64,000 nucleotides of DNA, taken from Pseudomonas vranovensis DSM 16006 (GTDB lineage Bacteria; Pseudomonadota; Gammaproteobacteria; Pseudomonadales; Pseudomonadaceae). The notes beneath the pieces are model-generated. The model was not told the origin of the DNA and did no database searches. It saw only the letters and a list, made by a program, of their open reading frames with translations. Location of the stretch: positions 248,001-312,000 of the forward strand of contig NZ_AUED01000004.1 in assembly GCF_000425805.1 (NCBI RefSeq). The letters run 5' to 3'. Below, piece by piece: positions 29,259-38,432 of the stretch; position 1 is the first letter of the stretch; each line of letters begins with the position of its first letter. The translations under genes were made by a program, and so were the position numbers.

Positions 29259-31679
29259 TTAGAACAACACCTTGGCGACATCGCTGAAGCGCTTGGCGAA
29301 ATGCACGCTCAGGCCTTCCTTGAGATAGTCCGGCAGTTCTTCGAAGTCGCCACGGTTGGCTTCCGGCAGGATCAATTCGTAGATCTTCTGCCGACGCGCC
29401 GCGATCACTTTCTCCCGGACACCGCCAATCGGCAGGACCTGGCCGGTCAAGGTCAGCTCGCCGGTCATGGCCACGCCTTTTTTCGGCGCCTGGTCGCGGG
29501 CCAGTGACAGCAGGGCGCTGGCCATGGTGACCCCGGCGCTGGGGCCATCCTTGGGCGTCGCGCCTTCCGGTACGTGCAAGTGGATGAAGGCCTGGTTGAA
29601 GAAGGTCGGGTCGCCACCGAACTTCTTCGAGTTGGCACTGACGTAGCTGTAGGCGATCTCGGCCGACTCCTTCATCACATCGCCCAGCTTGCCGGTCAGC
29701 TTGAAACCGCGGTTGAGGGTGTGGATACGGGTGGCCTCGATCGGCAAGGTGGCGCCGCCCATGCTGGTCCAGGCCAGGCCCGTGATCACGCCCTTGCCCG
29801 CCAGCACCTGTTCGGCACGGAACACCGGCATGCCCAGTGAGGCTTCGAGGTCCTTGGGGCCGATCTTGATTTTTTTCGTCGGGTCTTCGAGCAACTGCAC
29901 CACGGCCTTGCGTATCAACTTGCCCAGTTGTTTCTCCAACTGGCGCACGCCGGCTTCGCGGGCATAGCCCTCGGCCACAAGGCGCAGGGCGCTGTCACTG
30001 ATGCTCAGGCTGGATTTGGCCACACCCGCCTTGTTCAATTGCTTGGGCCACAGGTGACGCTTGGCAATGGCCAGCTTTTCTTCGGTGATGTAGCCGGACA
30101 GGCGAATGACTTCCATACGGTCGAGCAGCGGGCCCGGGATCGAGTCCAGGGTGTTGGCGGTACACACGAACAATACTTTGGACAGGTCCAGGCGCAGGTC
30201 CAGGTAATGGTCGAGGAAGTCGACGTTCTGCTCCGGGTCGAGGGTTTCGAGCAGTGCGGAGGCGGGGTCGCCCTGATAGCTCTGGCCCATCTTGTCGATC
30301 TCGTCGAGCATGATGACCGGGTTCATCACCTCGACCTCCTTGAGCGCCTGCACCAGCTTGCCCGGTTGGGCGCCGATGTAGGTACGCCGATGGCCCTTGA
30401 TTTCGGCCTCGTCGCGCATACCGCCCACGCTGAAGCGGTAGAACGGTCGTCCCAGGGACTCGGCGATGGATTTGCCAATGCTGGTCTTGCCCACGCCCGG
30501 CGGACCCACCAGCAACACGATGGAGCCGCTGATCTCGCCTTTCCAGGCACCGACGGCGAGGAACTCGAGGATCCTGTCCTTGATGTCATCGAGCCCGGCA
30601 TGGTGCTGGTCGAGCACCTTGCGCGCATGTTTGAGGTCGAGCTTGTCCTTGCCGTACACCCCCCAGGGCAGGGCAGTGGCCCAGTCCAGGTAGTTACGGG
30701 TAACGGCGTATTCGGGCGAGCCGGTTTCCAGGATCGCCAGCTTGCCCATCTCTTCATCGATGCGTTTTTTACTGGCCGCAGGCAATGTCTTGCCTTGCAG
30801 GCGCTGTTCGAACTGCTCAAGGTCGGCACTGCGGTCGTCCTTGGTCAGGCCAAGCTCCTGCTGGATGACCTTGAGTTGTTCCTTGAGGAAAAACTCGCGC
30901 TGGTGCTCACCGATCTGGCGGTTCACTTCGGCAGAGATCTCGTTCTGCAGGCGGGCGACCTCGACCTCCTTGCGCAGCATCGGCAGGACTTTTTCCATGC
31001 GCTTGAGGATCGGCACGCAGTCGAGCACTTCCTGCAGCTGAGTACCGGTAGCGGAGGTCAGCGCTGCGGCGAAGTCGGTCAGCGGCGACGGGTCGTTGGG
31101 GCTGAAGCGATTGAGGTAGTTCTTCAGCTCTTCGCTGTATAGCGGGTTGAGCGGCAGCAGCTCCTTGATCGCGTTGATCAGGGCCATGCCATAGGCCTTG
31201 ACTTCGTCGGTCGGCTCGGTGGGCTGGTGCGGGTATTCGACTTCGACCAGGTACGGTGGGCGATGGTGCTTGAGCCAGGTACGGATACGGACCCGGGTCA
31301 GGCCCTGGGCGACGAATTGCAGCTTGCCGTTCTCGCGGCTGGCGTGATGCACCTTGACCAGAGTGCCGTACAGCGGCAGGGCCGAGGTGTCGAAATGGCG
31401 GTGATCTTCTGGCGGGGTGTCCATGAAGAACAGGGCCAGGGAGTGGTGAGGGTTCTTGGCGACCAGATCCAGGGTTTCAGCCCAGGGTTCTTCGTTGACG
31501 ATCACCGGCAGTACTTGCGCGGGGAAGAACGGGCGGTTGTGGATCGGGATGATGTAGACCTTGTCGGGCAACTGCTGGCCGGGCAGGGCCAGGTGCCGAC
31601 CGGTATGTTCGGAGGCTTCGAGATGCTCGACTTCGGCATCTTCTGCGGGGTGTTCGGGTAGATCCTGCTGGTCGCTCAT
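29259..31679 (-). CDS. asrA: Lon-family ATP-dependent protease (AsrA type)
   Basis: An 806-residue protease with the three Lon parts: substrate-binding N-domain (about residues 40-240, YIIPIHNRPFFPAQVLPV), AAA+ module with Walker A LLVGPPGVGKTS (about 385-396) and Walker B VIMLDEIDKMG, and the Ser-Lys proteolytic domain with nucleophile in PKDGPSAGVTMAS (about 711) and Lys in GGVREKVIAA. It has an extra N-terminal tail. Its place beside icp, away from the clpX locus, marks it as the second pseudomonad Lon, called AsrA in P. aeruginosa, where it promotes survival of heat and aminoglycoside stress. The paralog name rests on synteny. Confidence 0.87.
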   Translation of the reverse strand: MSDQQDLPEHPAEDAEVEHLEASEHTGRHLALPGQQLPDKVYIIPIHNRPFFPAQVLPVIVNEEPWAETLDLVAKNPHHSLALFFMDTPPEDHRHFDTSALPLYGTLVKVHHASRENGKLQFVAQGLTRVRIRTWLKHHRPPYLVEVEYPHQPTEPTDEVKAYGMALINAIKELLPLNPLYSEELKNYLNRFSPNDPSPLTDFAAALTSATGTQLQEVLDCVPILKRMEKVLPMLRKEVEVARLQNEISAEVNRQIGEHQREFFLKEQLKVIQQELGLTKDDRSADLEQFEQRLQGKTLPAASKKRIDEEMGKLAILETGSPEYAVTRNYLDWATALPWGVYGKDKLDLKHARKVLDQHHAGLDDIKDRILEFLAVGAWKGEISGSIVLLVGPPGVGKTSIGKSIAESLGRPFYRFSVGGMRDEAEIKGHRRTYIGAQPGKLVQALKEVEVMNPVIMLDEIDKMGQSYQGDPASALLETLDPEQNVDFLDHYLDLRLDLSKVLFVCTANTLDSIPGPLLDRMEVIRLSGYITEEKLAIAKRHLWPKQLNKAGVAKSSLSISDSALRLVAEGYAREAGVRQLEKQLGKLIRKAVVQLLEDPTKKIKIGPKDLEASLGMPVFRAEQVLAGKGVITGLAWTSMGGATLPIEATRIHTLNRGFKLTGKLGDVMKESAEIAYSYVSANSKKFGGDPTFFNQAFIHLHVPEGATPKDGPSAGVTMASALLSLARDQAPKKGVAMTGELTLTGQVLPIGGVREKVIAARRQKIYELILPEANRGDFEELPDYLKEGLSVHFAKRFSDVAKVLF

Positions 31680-31750
31680 GGGGCACCTGCGTCAATGACT
31701 ATGGTGCTTAGATGGGGCAGGTTGGGGGAGGTTTCAATGGGTGGGGGATC

Positions 31751-31801
31751 ATCGCGGGGCAAGCCCGCTCCTACGCCGTAGGAGTGGGCTTGCCCCGCGA
31801 T
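31751..31801. repeat. REP pair between gcd and the Lon-type gene
   Basis: Two 25-bp arms (31751-31775 and 31777-31801) are reverse complements with one mismatch around a single C. The arm core GGGGCAAGCCCGCTCCTAC is a widespread P. putida REP sequence. It lies just after the gcd stop on the minus strand and can end or stabilise that mRNA. Partial copies occur at about 10957-10982 and 38061-38078. Confidence 0.85.
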
Positions 31802-31808
31802 AACCGGT

Positions 31809-34217
31809 TTACTCAGCCAACTTGTAAGCGATCACGTAATCGCCCATCTTGGTGCCCAGCGAGCCGTGCCCCCCGGCAGTCACCAGGACGTACTGCTTGC
31901 CGTCCTTGCCGGTGTAGGTCATCGGGGTTGCCTGGCCACCTGCCGGCAGGCGCGCTTTCCACAGCTCCTTGCCGGTATTGGTGTCATAGGCACGCAGGTA
32001 CTGGTCCAGGGTGCCGCTCAAGAAGCCCAGGCCACCCGCAGTGACGATGGAGCCGCCCATGCTCGGCACGCCAATTGGCAGGCCGATCGGGATGGGCGAG
32101 CTGTCACGGCTGGTGCCGTTCTTGTGCTTCCACACCACTTTTTTACTCAGCAGGTCGATGCCGGCCACATAGCCCCAGGCAGGGGCCTGGCACGGTACGC
32201 CCAGAGGCGACATGAACGGGTGCATGATCACCGCATACGGTGCGCCGGTGTTCGGTTGCACACCGCTGGTTTCGCTTTCACGCTTGCTGCCGGCAGCCAC
32301 TTCGGCGCGCGGCACCATCTTCGACACGAACGCCATGTAGTTGGGGCTGGTGAACATCATCTGACGCACCGGGTCGACCGAAACACTGCCCCAGTTGAAC
32401 ACGCCCACGTTGCCCGGGTAGACCAGGCTGCCCTGGATCGACGGCGGGGTGTACTGGCCTTCGTAGCGAAGCTCGCGGAACTGGATGCGGCAGAGCATCT
32501 GGTCGAACGGGCTGGCGCCCCACATGGCTTGTTCGGTCAGGTCCGGGCCCAGCAGGTTGAGATCCGAGCGGGCCTGGGTGGGGGCCGTGTGGTCGCCTTC
32601 GACGGCGCCTTGCGGGGCCGGGATTTCGCGGATCGGCACGATCGGGGTGCCGTCGCGACGGTCCAGCACGTACAGGCTGCCCTGTTTGGTCGGTGCGATC
32701 AGTGCAGGTTTCACGCCATCGTCGGACTTCAGGTCAATCAGCGTTGGCTGGCTGCCGACGTCCATGTCCCACAGGTCGTGGTGGGTGAACTGGTAGTTCC
32801 AGCGCACCTTGCCGTTGCTCAGGTCCAGGGCAACGATGCCGGCGCTGAACTTCTCGGCGCCCGGGGTGCGGTCGGCGCCCCACTGGTCAGGGGTCTGGTT
32901 GCCCAGGGGCAGATACACCATGCCGAGTTTTTCGTCGACACTGGCCAGCGACCACATGTTCGCCGAGTTGCGGCTGTAGGTCTTGCCCGGTGCCAGCGGC
33001 GCGGTTTCGTCCGGGTTGTTGCTGTCCCAGTTCCACACCAGGCGGCCGTCGTGTACATCGTAGGCGCGGATGACGCCAGACGGCTCGTTGGTCGACTCGT
33101 TATCGGTGACATGGCCGCCGATGATCACCAGTTCGCGGGTGATCGCCGCAGGCGAGGTGGAGTAGTAACCGCCGGCGGTAAAGGGGCCGATGCCGGTGGT
33201 CAGGTCGATCACACCCTGGTTGCCGAAGCCTTCGCAGACCTTGCCGGTGTCGGCGTTCAGGGCGATCAGGCGGGCGTCGGCGGTGGGCAGGTACAGGCGA
33301 CGCGGGCAGGCGCGGGCAACGGCCTGGCCGGCATCGCTGATTTTCGGCGCCGGGCTGCCGTCGACGCTGACGTAGTTGTTCTCGTCGTAGTACGACACAC
33401 CACGGCAAGTCATGTGGGCGAAGCCCTTGAAGCCTACCGGGCTCTTGATCTGCGGATCGAAGCGCCAGATCTCGGCACCGGTGTCCGGATCCAGGGCCAG
33501 CACTTTGCTGTGGGCGGTGCAGGCATAGAGCATGCCGTTGACCTTGAGCGGAGTGTTCTGGTTGGTCAGCTCCACCGGGTCATTGGCGGTCGGCAGGTCA
33601 CCGGTACGAATGCGCCAGGCTTCTTCAAGCTTGTGTACGTTGTGCGGGGTGATCTGGCGCAGCGGCGAGTAGCGATCGCCGTACTCGGTGCGGCCATAGG
33701 CCTGCCACTCGCCGTCCGGCATCTGCGGTGCATTGCTGGCGAACTCGGTGGTGTCGCGGCCCAGCTCGCCCTTGATTTCACCCGGGTTGGTGAACTGGCT
33801 GGCCACGGCGGTGGCGCCAGACAGCACCACGGCCAGGCCGAGCAGACCGGTGTTGACCTTCGATGGGTTGCCGGCCAGCGGGCGACGCGCCCACGGCAGC
33901 AACAACACCACGCCCAGGGCGAACCACAGGGCCAGGCGCGGTACCAGTTGCCACCAGTCCAGGCCGACTTCCCACAATGCCCACAGGGTGCTGCCCAGCA
34001 GCACCAGGCCGTAAAGGCCCAGAGCATTGCGGCGCAGCGCCAGCAGCAGGACGCCGGACAGGGCAAAGCCGATACCGGCGATCAAGTAATACAGCGAGCC
34101 GCCGAGCTGGCTCAGCTTGATGCCACCGGCCAGCAGGGCCAGGCCCATCAGCAGCAACAGCACGCCGATCAGGCGCGGCAGCCAGCGGGTTCTACTCAAG
34201 GCACCATCAGTGCTCAT
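31809..34217 (-). CDS. gcd: PQQ-dependent glucose dehydrogenase, membrane-bound
   Basis: An 802-residue quinoprotein that oxidises glucose to gluconolactone in the periplasm and passes electrons to ubiquinone. Five membrane helices (about residues 14-140) anchor an eight-bladed propeller. Landmarks are DGEWQAYGRTEYGDRYSPL, the conserved His in AHMTCRGVSYYD (about residue 268), and repeated tryptophan-docking strands such as GAEIWRFDPQ and GKVRWNYQFTHHDLWD. CGGAGAA precedes the ATG. No pqq genes are in the window. It is preceded by oprB, 61 bp away, which admits the sugar. Confidence 0.95.
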   Translation of the reverse strand: MSTDGALSRTRWLPRLIGVLLLLMGLALLAGGIKLSQLGGSLYYLIAGIGFALSGVLLLALRRNALGLYGLVLLGSTLWALWEVGLDWWQLVPRLALWFALGVVLLLPWARRPLAGNPSKVNTGLLGLAVVLSGATAVASQFTNPGEIKGELGRDTTEFASNAPQMPDGEWQAYGRTEYGDRYSPLRQITPHNVHKLEEAWRIRTGDLPTANDPVELTNQNTPLKVNGMLYACTAHSKVLALDPDTGAEIWRFDPQIKSPVGFKGFAHMTCRGVSYYDENNYVSVDGSPAPKISDAGQAVARACPRRLYLPTADARLIALNADTGKVCEGFGNQGVIDLTTGIGPFTAGGYYSTSPAAITRELVIIGGHVTDNESTNEPSGVIRAYDVHDGRLVWNWDSNNPDETAPLAPGKTYSRNSANMWSLASVDEKLGMVYLPLGNQTPDQWGADRTPGAEKFSAGIVALDLSNGKVRWNYQFTHHDLWDMDVGSQPTLIDLKSDDGVKPALIAPTKQGSLYVLDRRDGTPIVPIREIPAPQGAVEGDHTAPTQARSDLNLLGPDLTEQAMWGASPFDQMLCRIQFRELRYEGQYTPPSIQGSLVYPGNVGVFNWGSVSVDPVRQMMFTSPNYMAFVSKMVPRAEVAAGSKRESETSGVQPNTGAPYAVIMHPFMSPLGVPCQAPAWGYVAGIDLLSKKVVWKHKNGTSRDSSPIPIGLPIGVPSMGGSIVTAGGLGFLSGTLDQYLRAYDTNTGKELWKARLPAGGQATPMTYTGKDGKQYVLVTAGGHGSLGTKMGDYVIAYKLAE

Positions 34218-34278
34218 CGTGTGTTCTCCGTTAGGTCAAAAGGGGTCAGGCCAGGGCCCGGTTCAGTCAATTATCTGT

Positions 34279-35637
34279 TTAGAAGCTGCTCTGGATCTTG
34301 ATCCCGCCGATCAGCGCGTCATCGACCTGGTTCACGCCACCGGGATGACGGATGTACTGCAGGTTCGGGCGCACGGTGAGCCAGTCGGCCAGGTGTATGC
34401 CGTAGTACAGCTCGGCGCTGTACTCGGTGTCCTGCACCGGGCGGTAGGCGGGATTGTCGAAATCGGTGATGCCCGAGGCCTCGTTGATGGCCCGGGCATT
34501 CTTGCGGTAGGCAGGGTTGACGTGCACGCGGGCGAGGGCGAAACCGATGTCGTCCTTGGCGCGGGCATCGAAGGGCCCCTTGTACACAACACCTGCCTGA
34601 ACATAGTTGTCGATGGCATTGGTCTTCTTGTCGTGCAGCGTGGCGTTGGCAAACACGCTCAGGCCACGGGAGTGGTCGGACGCTTGCGACGTCACCTGCT
34701 GCTGGGCACCGAGCCAGAAGCCGTGCTTGCTCGAACTGCTGCGATAAGCCTGGCCGCTCAGTGCTGCCGGTTGGTCGTTGCTGTCCTTGTAGACATCAGT
34801 TGCCTTGGCATTACTGTAGTAGTAACCGGCGCGATATTCCCCTTTCAGGCCGTTGACCGCCGGGCTCCAGACCAGTTCCACCGGAATCACCGCACCCTGG
34901 GTGCCGCTGCCGCTGAGCTTGAAGCCGTTGCCGCGGTCAAGGTTGGAGGGGTTCTGCTCATAGGCGCCAATCTGCGCGTACAGCTCGGGGGTGAGGTTGT
35001 ACTTGACCCGCAGCGCCCACTGGCTGACGGGCCAGTTGTACCAGATGTTACCCACCCAGTTGCCTACCTGGGAGCCGCAGAAGGCCAGGTTCTGGAAGTC
35101 GCAAGGGAAGCTGTTGAAGTCTTCGCCCTGGCCGAAGCGGCCGAATTTCACATCCAGGGCGCCGTCGAAGTATTTCTGCTTGACCCACATCTGCGTCAGC
35201 CGCCAGGTCTGACCACGGCCCCAGATTTCCTGGGCCGAGGTAAAACCGCCTACCCGGGGGTCGTTGATGCGGTCATTGCTGATGTTGTCGCCATGGCGCT
35301 GGGTGACGGTCAGCTGGAACTCGGCATCGTGCCAGCCGAGGATTTTTTGCAGGTCCAGGTGCGTGCCCAGGGCGAACTGGCCGCTGTAGCGGGCGGTCTG
35401 GTCGTCGTCATAGCCGCCGTCGAGGTTGGCGCCCATCTCGCCGGTGTAGCCGAGGGTGAAGTCGTAGCCGCGTTCAGCCAGCTCCGTGCGGGTGCCGCCC
35501 CAATCGCCAAGCATCCATGGCGAGTTGCTGGCGAACATCGCTGTGGCCTGGGCACAAGGGGCCAGGCTGGCAATGGCCAGACCCGAAAGCAGCGTCCGGG
35601 TGGCGGGGGAAAAGCGGATACGATCAAACTGAGGCAT
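34279..35637 (-). CDS. oprB: Carbohydrate-selective porin OprB
   Basis: A 452-residue OprB-family porin with a signal peptide (MPQFDRIRFSPATRTLLSGL..., cleaved near ATA) and the mature start NSPWMLGDWGGTRTELAERG, the family hallmark. The C-terminus IKIQSSF ends in Phe as in outer-membrane barrels. OprB lets glucose and related sugars into the periplasm, feeding Gcd directly downstream; the pair is probably co-transcribed. A perfect 12-bp palindrome sits where a ribosome site is expected. Confidence 0.92.
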   Translation of the reverse strand: MPQFDRIRFSPATRTLLSGLAIASLAPCAQATAMFASNSPWMLGDWGGTRTELAERGYDFTLGYTGEMGANLDGGYDDDQTARYSGQFALGTHLDLQKILGWHDAEFQLTVTQRHGDNISNDRINDPRVGGFTSAQEIWGRGQTWRLTQMWVKQKYFDGALDVKFGRFGQGEDFNSFPCDFQNLAFCGSQVGNWVGNIWYNWPVSQWALRVKYNLTPELYAQIGAYEQNPSNLDRGNGFKLSGSGTQGAVIPVELVWSPAVNGLKGEYRAGYYYSNAKATDVYKDSNDQPAALSGQAYRSSSSKHGFWLGAQQQVTSQASDHSRGLSVFANATLHDKKTNAIDNYVQAGVVYKGPFDARAKDDIGFALARVHVNPAYRKNARAINEASGITDFDNPAYRPVQDTEYSAELYYGIHLADWLTVRPNLQYIRHPGGVNQVDDALIGGIKIQSSF

Positions 35638-35639
35638 GA

Positions 35640-35651
35640 GATAGCGCTATC
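35640..35651. promoter_or_regulatory. Perfect 12-bp palindrome at the oprB start
   Basis: GATAGCGCTATC ends 2 bp before the oprB ATG on the minus strand, in the place of the ribosome-binding site; no clear Shine-Dalgarno sequence is seen. It could be an operator or a small hairpin that limits translation. Confidence 0.45.
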
Positions 35652-35815
35652 TTTTGATGATTGAAAAACGGCAAGTCAGCCGCGTCCTGGGGATCGTCGG
35701 CGATAAGGCTGCAGGGGAAATGACTGAAGCGGTTCAGCTTGCGGCGGGGAGGATATAGCTGAATTTGTAAGAAAAAAAGTCATATCGGCAAAAGGAACCG
35801 TTGCCGGAAGGGTGT

Positions 35816-35907
35816 AGCCGCTGCCGCCAGGCTGCAATCGGTGCAAAGCGGCCGCTTGACCTATGGGCGACTGCTACGCAGCCGATCGCAGCCTGGCGGC
35901 AGCGGCT
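35816..35907. repeat. Long inverted repeat (REP-type) between the TonB receptor gene and oprB
   Basis: A 20-bp arm at 35816-35835 is perfectly complementary to 35888-35907. After one mismatch the pairing continues for 5 bp more (35837-35841 with 35882-35886). The loop contains AAGCGGCCGCTT, itself a palindrome. The arm sequence GCTGCCGCCAGGCTGC resembles Pseudomonas REP cores. It lies 30 bp after the receptor stop and probably ends or protects that transcript. The rest of the 299-bp gap is AT-rich near 35755-35790 and likely holds the oprB promoter. Confidence 0.8.
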
Positions 35908-35936
35908 GCATAGCATTTTCGTCTCCAATAAAGGGG

Positions 35937-37976
35937 TCAGAAGGTAGTGCGCAGGCCTACTTCTACGCTGCGTCCCGGCGCCGGGGCGATGTCGCGCAGG
36001 ATGGAACTGGCGTAGCGCACGGTCTGGTCGCTGAGGTTTTCAGCACGTACAAAGGCCAGCCACTGGCTCTGGCCGACCTCGAAGCGATATCCCACGCTGG
36101 CACCCAGGGTGGTGTAGCCAGCGGTGCTGGTCTCGTTGGCAGGCTTTTTGTGCTGGGCACTGGCGTGTTGTACATCGAGCCGCGCCTGCCAGCGATCCAG
36201 CTCCCAGAGCAAACCGCTGTTCAAACGCAGTGGGGCGATACGTGGCAGGTCTTCGCCGCTGTCGAGGTTCTTGGCCCGGGTGTAATCGCCCGACAACTCC
36301 AGGGCGAAGCTGCCATAGCGGTTCTGCACCAGTTGCCAGCGGTCCTGGGCCTCGATGCCGTAGAAGCGCGCCCGTACACCACGGTACAGGTACTCGGGCA
36401 CGTCTCCTGCGTGGTCGTGATCATGGTCGTGATCGTGGCCTTCATCGCCGTGGTCATGGTCATGGCCTTCGCGCAGGTTGCCGCTGGCCAGCAGCCCGAT
36501 GTAATTGCGGAAGTGGCTGTAGAACATCCCGACGCTGCCTTTGTGCACGCCGTTGTCAAAGCGCAGGGCCAGGTCGCTGGAGATCGCTTTCTCCTTGCTC
36601 AGGTTCGGGTCTCCCACCTCATAGGTGCCGGTGGCGACGTGGGCACCGTTGGCGTACAGCTCGTAGAAGGTCGGGGCGCGTTCGGTGTAGCCCAGGGTGG
36701 CAGCCAGCGACCAGACTGGCGTCAACTCATAGACAGCGCCGGACGACAGGCTGGCGGCAGTGAAACTGGCAGCGCTGCCGGCGTGGGCGAAGCGCTCGCT
36801 GCCCTGGCTGTCCGGATCCACTCGCGTGTGTTCCAGTCGTCCGCCCAGGCTCAGGTTCAGGCGTTCGCTGGCTTGCCACTGTTCGAGCATGAACAGCGCC
36901 AGGGTGTCTGTATCGGTCTGCGGCACGAAGGCTTCTTCGCCCAGGGCAGAGAACTCGTTGCGGCTGACCTGTGCGCCAATCACGCCCTCTACCGGGCCCA
37001 GGGGCTGATGCCGGGCCTCGACCCGCGCTTCGTAGCCTTTGTTCTTGAACGTGGTATGGACCTCGCCACCCTCCAGTTCGCGGTGCTGGTAATCGGTGTA
37101 GCCGACATCGAATTTCAGCGAACTGAAAGGGCCTTCCAGATCCCGCAGTTCAGAGGCGAAGCCGTAGTGATCCTGCTGCATGTCCAGGCGTACGCCGGGC
37201 TCGGCCACCGAGCCGTAGTTCGAGTCGTAGCGGCTGAAGGAAAGCCCCGCATAGCCATGATCCCAGTGGTAGGCACCGCCCGCGGCCCCCCCCTCCTGGC
37301 GGCCATTGCTGTTCTCCAGTTTGTTGCGACTGCCCGGGTCGTCTGCATCGCGTACTTGGGAACTGTGCGCGTAGCCGGGAATGCGCAGGTCGTTGAACTG
37401 CCGGCTGTTGGCGTCCAGGTGCAGGGCAAAGCGGCCGTCACCGGCTTCAAGCTTGCCGGCACTGCTGCGGGTGGTGTCGGCGCCGCCGTAGCGCAGTTCG
37501 CCCGCACCCTGGATGCCATCGATCGGGGCGGTGGGGATGCGGTTGTCGAAACTGTTGACTACGCCGCCAATGGCGTTGCCGCCATAGAGCAGGGCGGCCG
37601 GGCCGCGGACAATTTCGATGCGATCCACGGTGGCAGGGTCCAGTGGCACGGCGTGGTCATACGACAGCGACGAGGCATCGAGGGCTCCAACACCGTTGCG
37701 CAAGATACGGATACGGTCGCCGTCCAGGCCACGAATGATCGGACGGCTGGCGCCGGGGCCGAACCAGGTGGAGGAAACGCCGGGCTGGTTGCTCAGGGTC
37801 TGGCCGAGGCTGCCCTTTTGCTGCAGGGTCAGGTCGTCGCCTTCTAGCACGCTGGTGGGCGCGGCCAGTTCACCTGTGCCCAGCGGGTTGGCGGTGATGA
37901 CCTGGGTTTGAAGCTCGACCGCCAGGCTCAAGGGAGAGACGAGCCAGAGGGCGGCGGCAAGGGGGGAGAGGCGCAT
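35937..37976 (-). CDS. TonB-dependent receptor, ZnuD-like (zinc uptake)
   Basis: A 679-residue outer-membrane receptor. A short signal peptide (ending SLA) is followed by a plug domain (about residues 38-150: GSLGQTLSNQPGV, RPIIRGLDGDRIRILRNG, RIEIVRGPAALLYGGNAIGG) and a beta-barrel ending in VEVGLRTTF. A loop at about residues 502-526 is packed with His and Asp (DHDHDHDHAGD), as in neisserial ZnuD and other zinc receptors. A Zur-type operator lies 34 bp upstream. The same receptor is found at this locus in other pseudomonads, where it is zinc-regulated. Zinc is the likely substrate; nickel or cobalt cannot be excluded. Confidence 0.87.
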   Translation of the reverse strand: MRLSPLAAALWLVSPLSLAVELQTQVITANPLGTGELAAPTSVLEGDDLTLQQKGSLGQTLSNQPGVSSTWFGPGASRPIIRGLDGDRIRILRNGVGALDASSLSYDHAVPLDPATVDRIEIVRGPAALLYGGNAIGGVVNSFDNRIPTAPIDGIQGAGELRYGGADTTRSSAGKLEAGDGRFALHLDANSRQFNDLRIPGYAHSSQVRDADDPGSRNKLENSNGRQEGGAAGGAYHWDHGYAGLSFSRYDSNYGSVAEPGVRLDMQQDHYGFASELRDLEGPFSSLKFDVGYTDYQHRELEGGEVHTTFKNKGYEARVEARHQPLGPVEGVIGAQVSRNEFSALGEEAFVPQTDTDTLALFMLEQWQASERLNLSLGGRLEHTRVDPDSQGSERFAHAGSAASFTAASLSSGAVYELTPVWSLAATLGYTERAPTFYELYANGAHVATGTYEVGDPNLSKEKAISSDLALRFDNGVHKGSVGMFYSHFRNYIGLLASGNLREGHDHDHGDEGHDHDHDHDHAGDVPEYLYRGVRARFYGIEAQDRWQLVQNRYGSFALELSGDYTRAKNLDSGEDLPRIAPLRLNSGLLWELDRWQARLDVQHASAQHKKPANETSTAGYTTLGASVGYRFEVGQSQWLAFVRAENLSDQTVRYASSILRDIAPAPGRSVEVGLRTTF

Positions 37977-38009
37977 GGGGGAGAGGAGTCCTTGGCAGTG
38001 TTATAGTGT

Positions 38010-38024
38010 TGTTACAATATAACA
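38010..38024 (-). promoter_or_regulatory. Putative Zur box of the ZnuD-like receptor
   Basis: TGTTACAATATAACA is a 15-bp near-perfect dyad (TGTTA/TAACA arms) matching the pseudomonad Zur consensus GTTATA-n2-ATAAC type. It is 34 bp upstream of the receptor ATG, inside an AT-rich island of an otherwise GC-rich intergenic region. A further GTTATA half-site is at 37999-38004. Zur with zinc would repress the receptor. Confidence 0.75.
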
Positions 38025-38207
38025 TTGCTTTCTGCTCTATGGGAAAGCCCCCGTTGGCGCAGGCTTGCCCCGTGATCAGCCATACTCCTTGCAACTGCCG
38101 CATTGGCACTGACGCGGGGCAGGTCGAGACGTCGCACCGCTGCGCTTGCGTGTAAACGACTGAAGACTGAGCTAAGGTGCGCACCTTTGATCCACTGGAG
38201 CACAGCA

Positions 38208-38429
38208 ATGTCCACTGCCAACCCCAATCCGCTGCATGGCGTGACGCTGGAGCAGATCCTCACCAAGCTGGTCGAGCACTACCAATGGGAAGGGCTGGCC
38301 CAGCGCATCGATATCCGCTGCTTCAAGAGCGACCCAAGCATCAAGTCGAGCCTGACGTTTTTGCGTAAAACGCCTTGGGCGAGGGAAAAAGTCGAACGCC
38401 TGTACCTGAAGCTGCAGCGCGGTCGTTGA
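38208..38429 (+). CDS. VF530-family DNA-binding protein
   Basis: A 73-residue protein of the VF530 family (PF09905), small basic proteins with a helical fold thought to bind DNA. The family pattern is [20 protein letters not shown] then a run ending [17 protein letters not shown]. The ATG at 38208 follows CTGGAG; the open frame upstream is Arg-rich and unrelated. It is 3 bp from the next gene, so the two are an operon. Function is unknown. Confidence 0.85.
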   Translation: MSTANPNPLHGVTLEQILTKLVEHYQWEGLAQRIDIRCFKSDPSIKSSLTFLRKTPWAREKVERLYLKLQRGR

Positions 38430-38432
38430 TCC

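Noticed and set aside
31866..34301. 811-codon open frame antisense to gcd, even longer than gcd itself.
   Set aside because: The protein is low-complexity (Gln/Ala/Val/His-rich) and resembles no family, while the other strand encodes an unmistakable Gcd.
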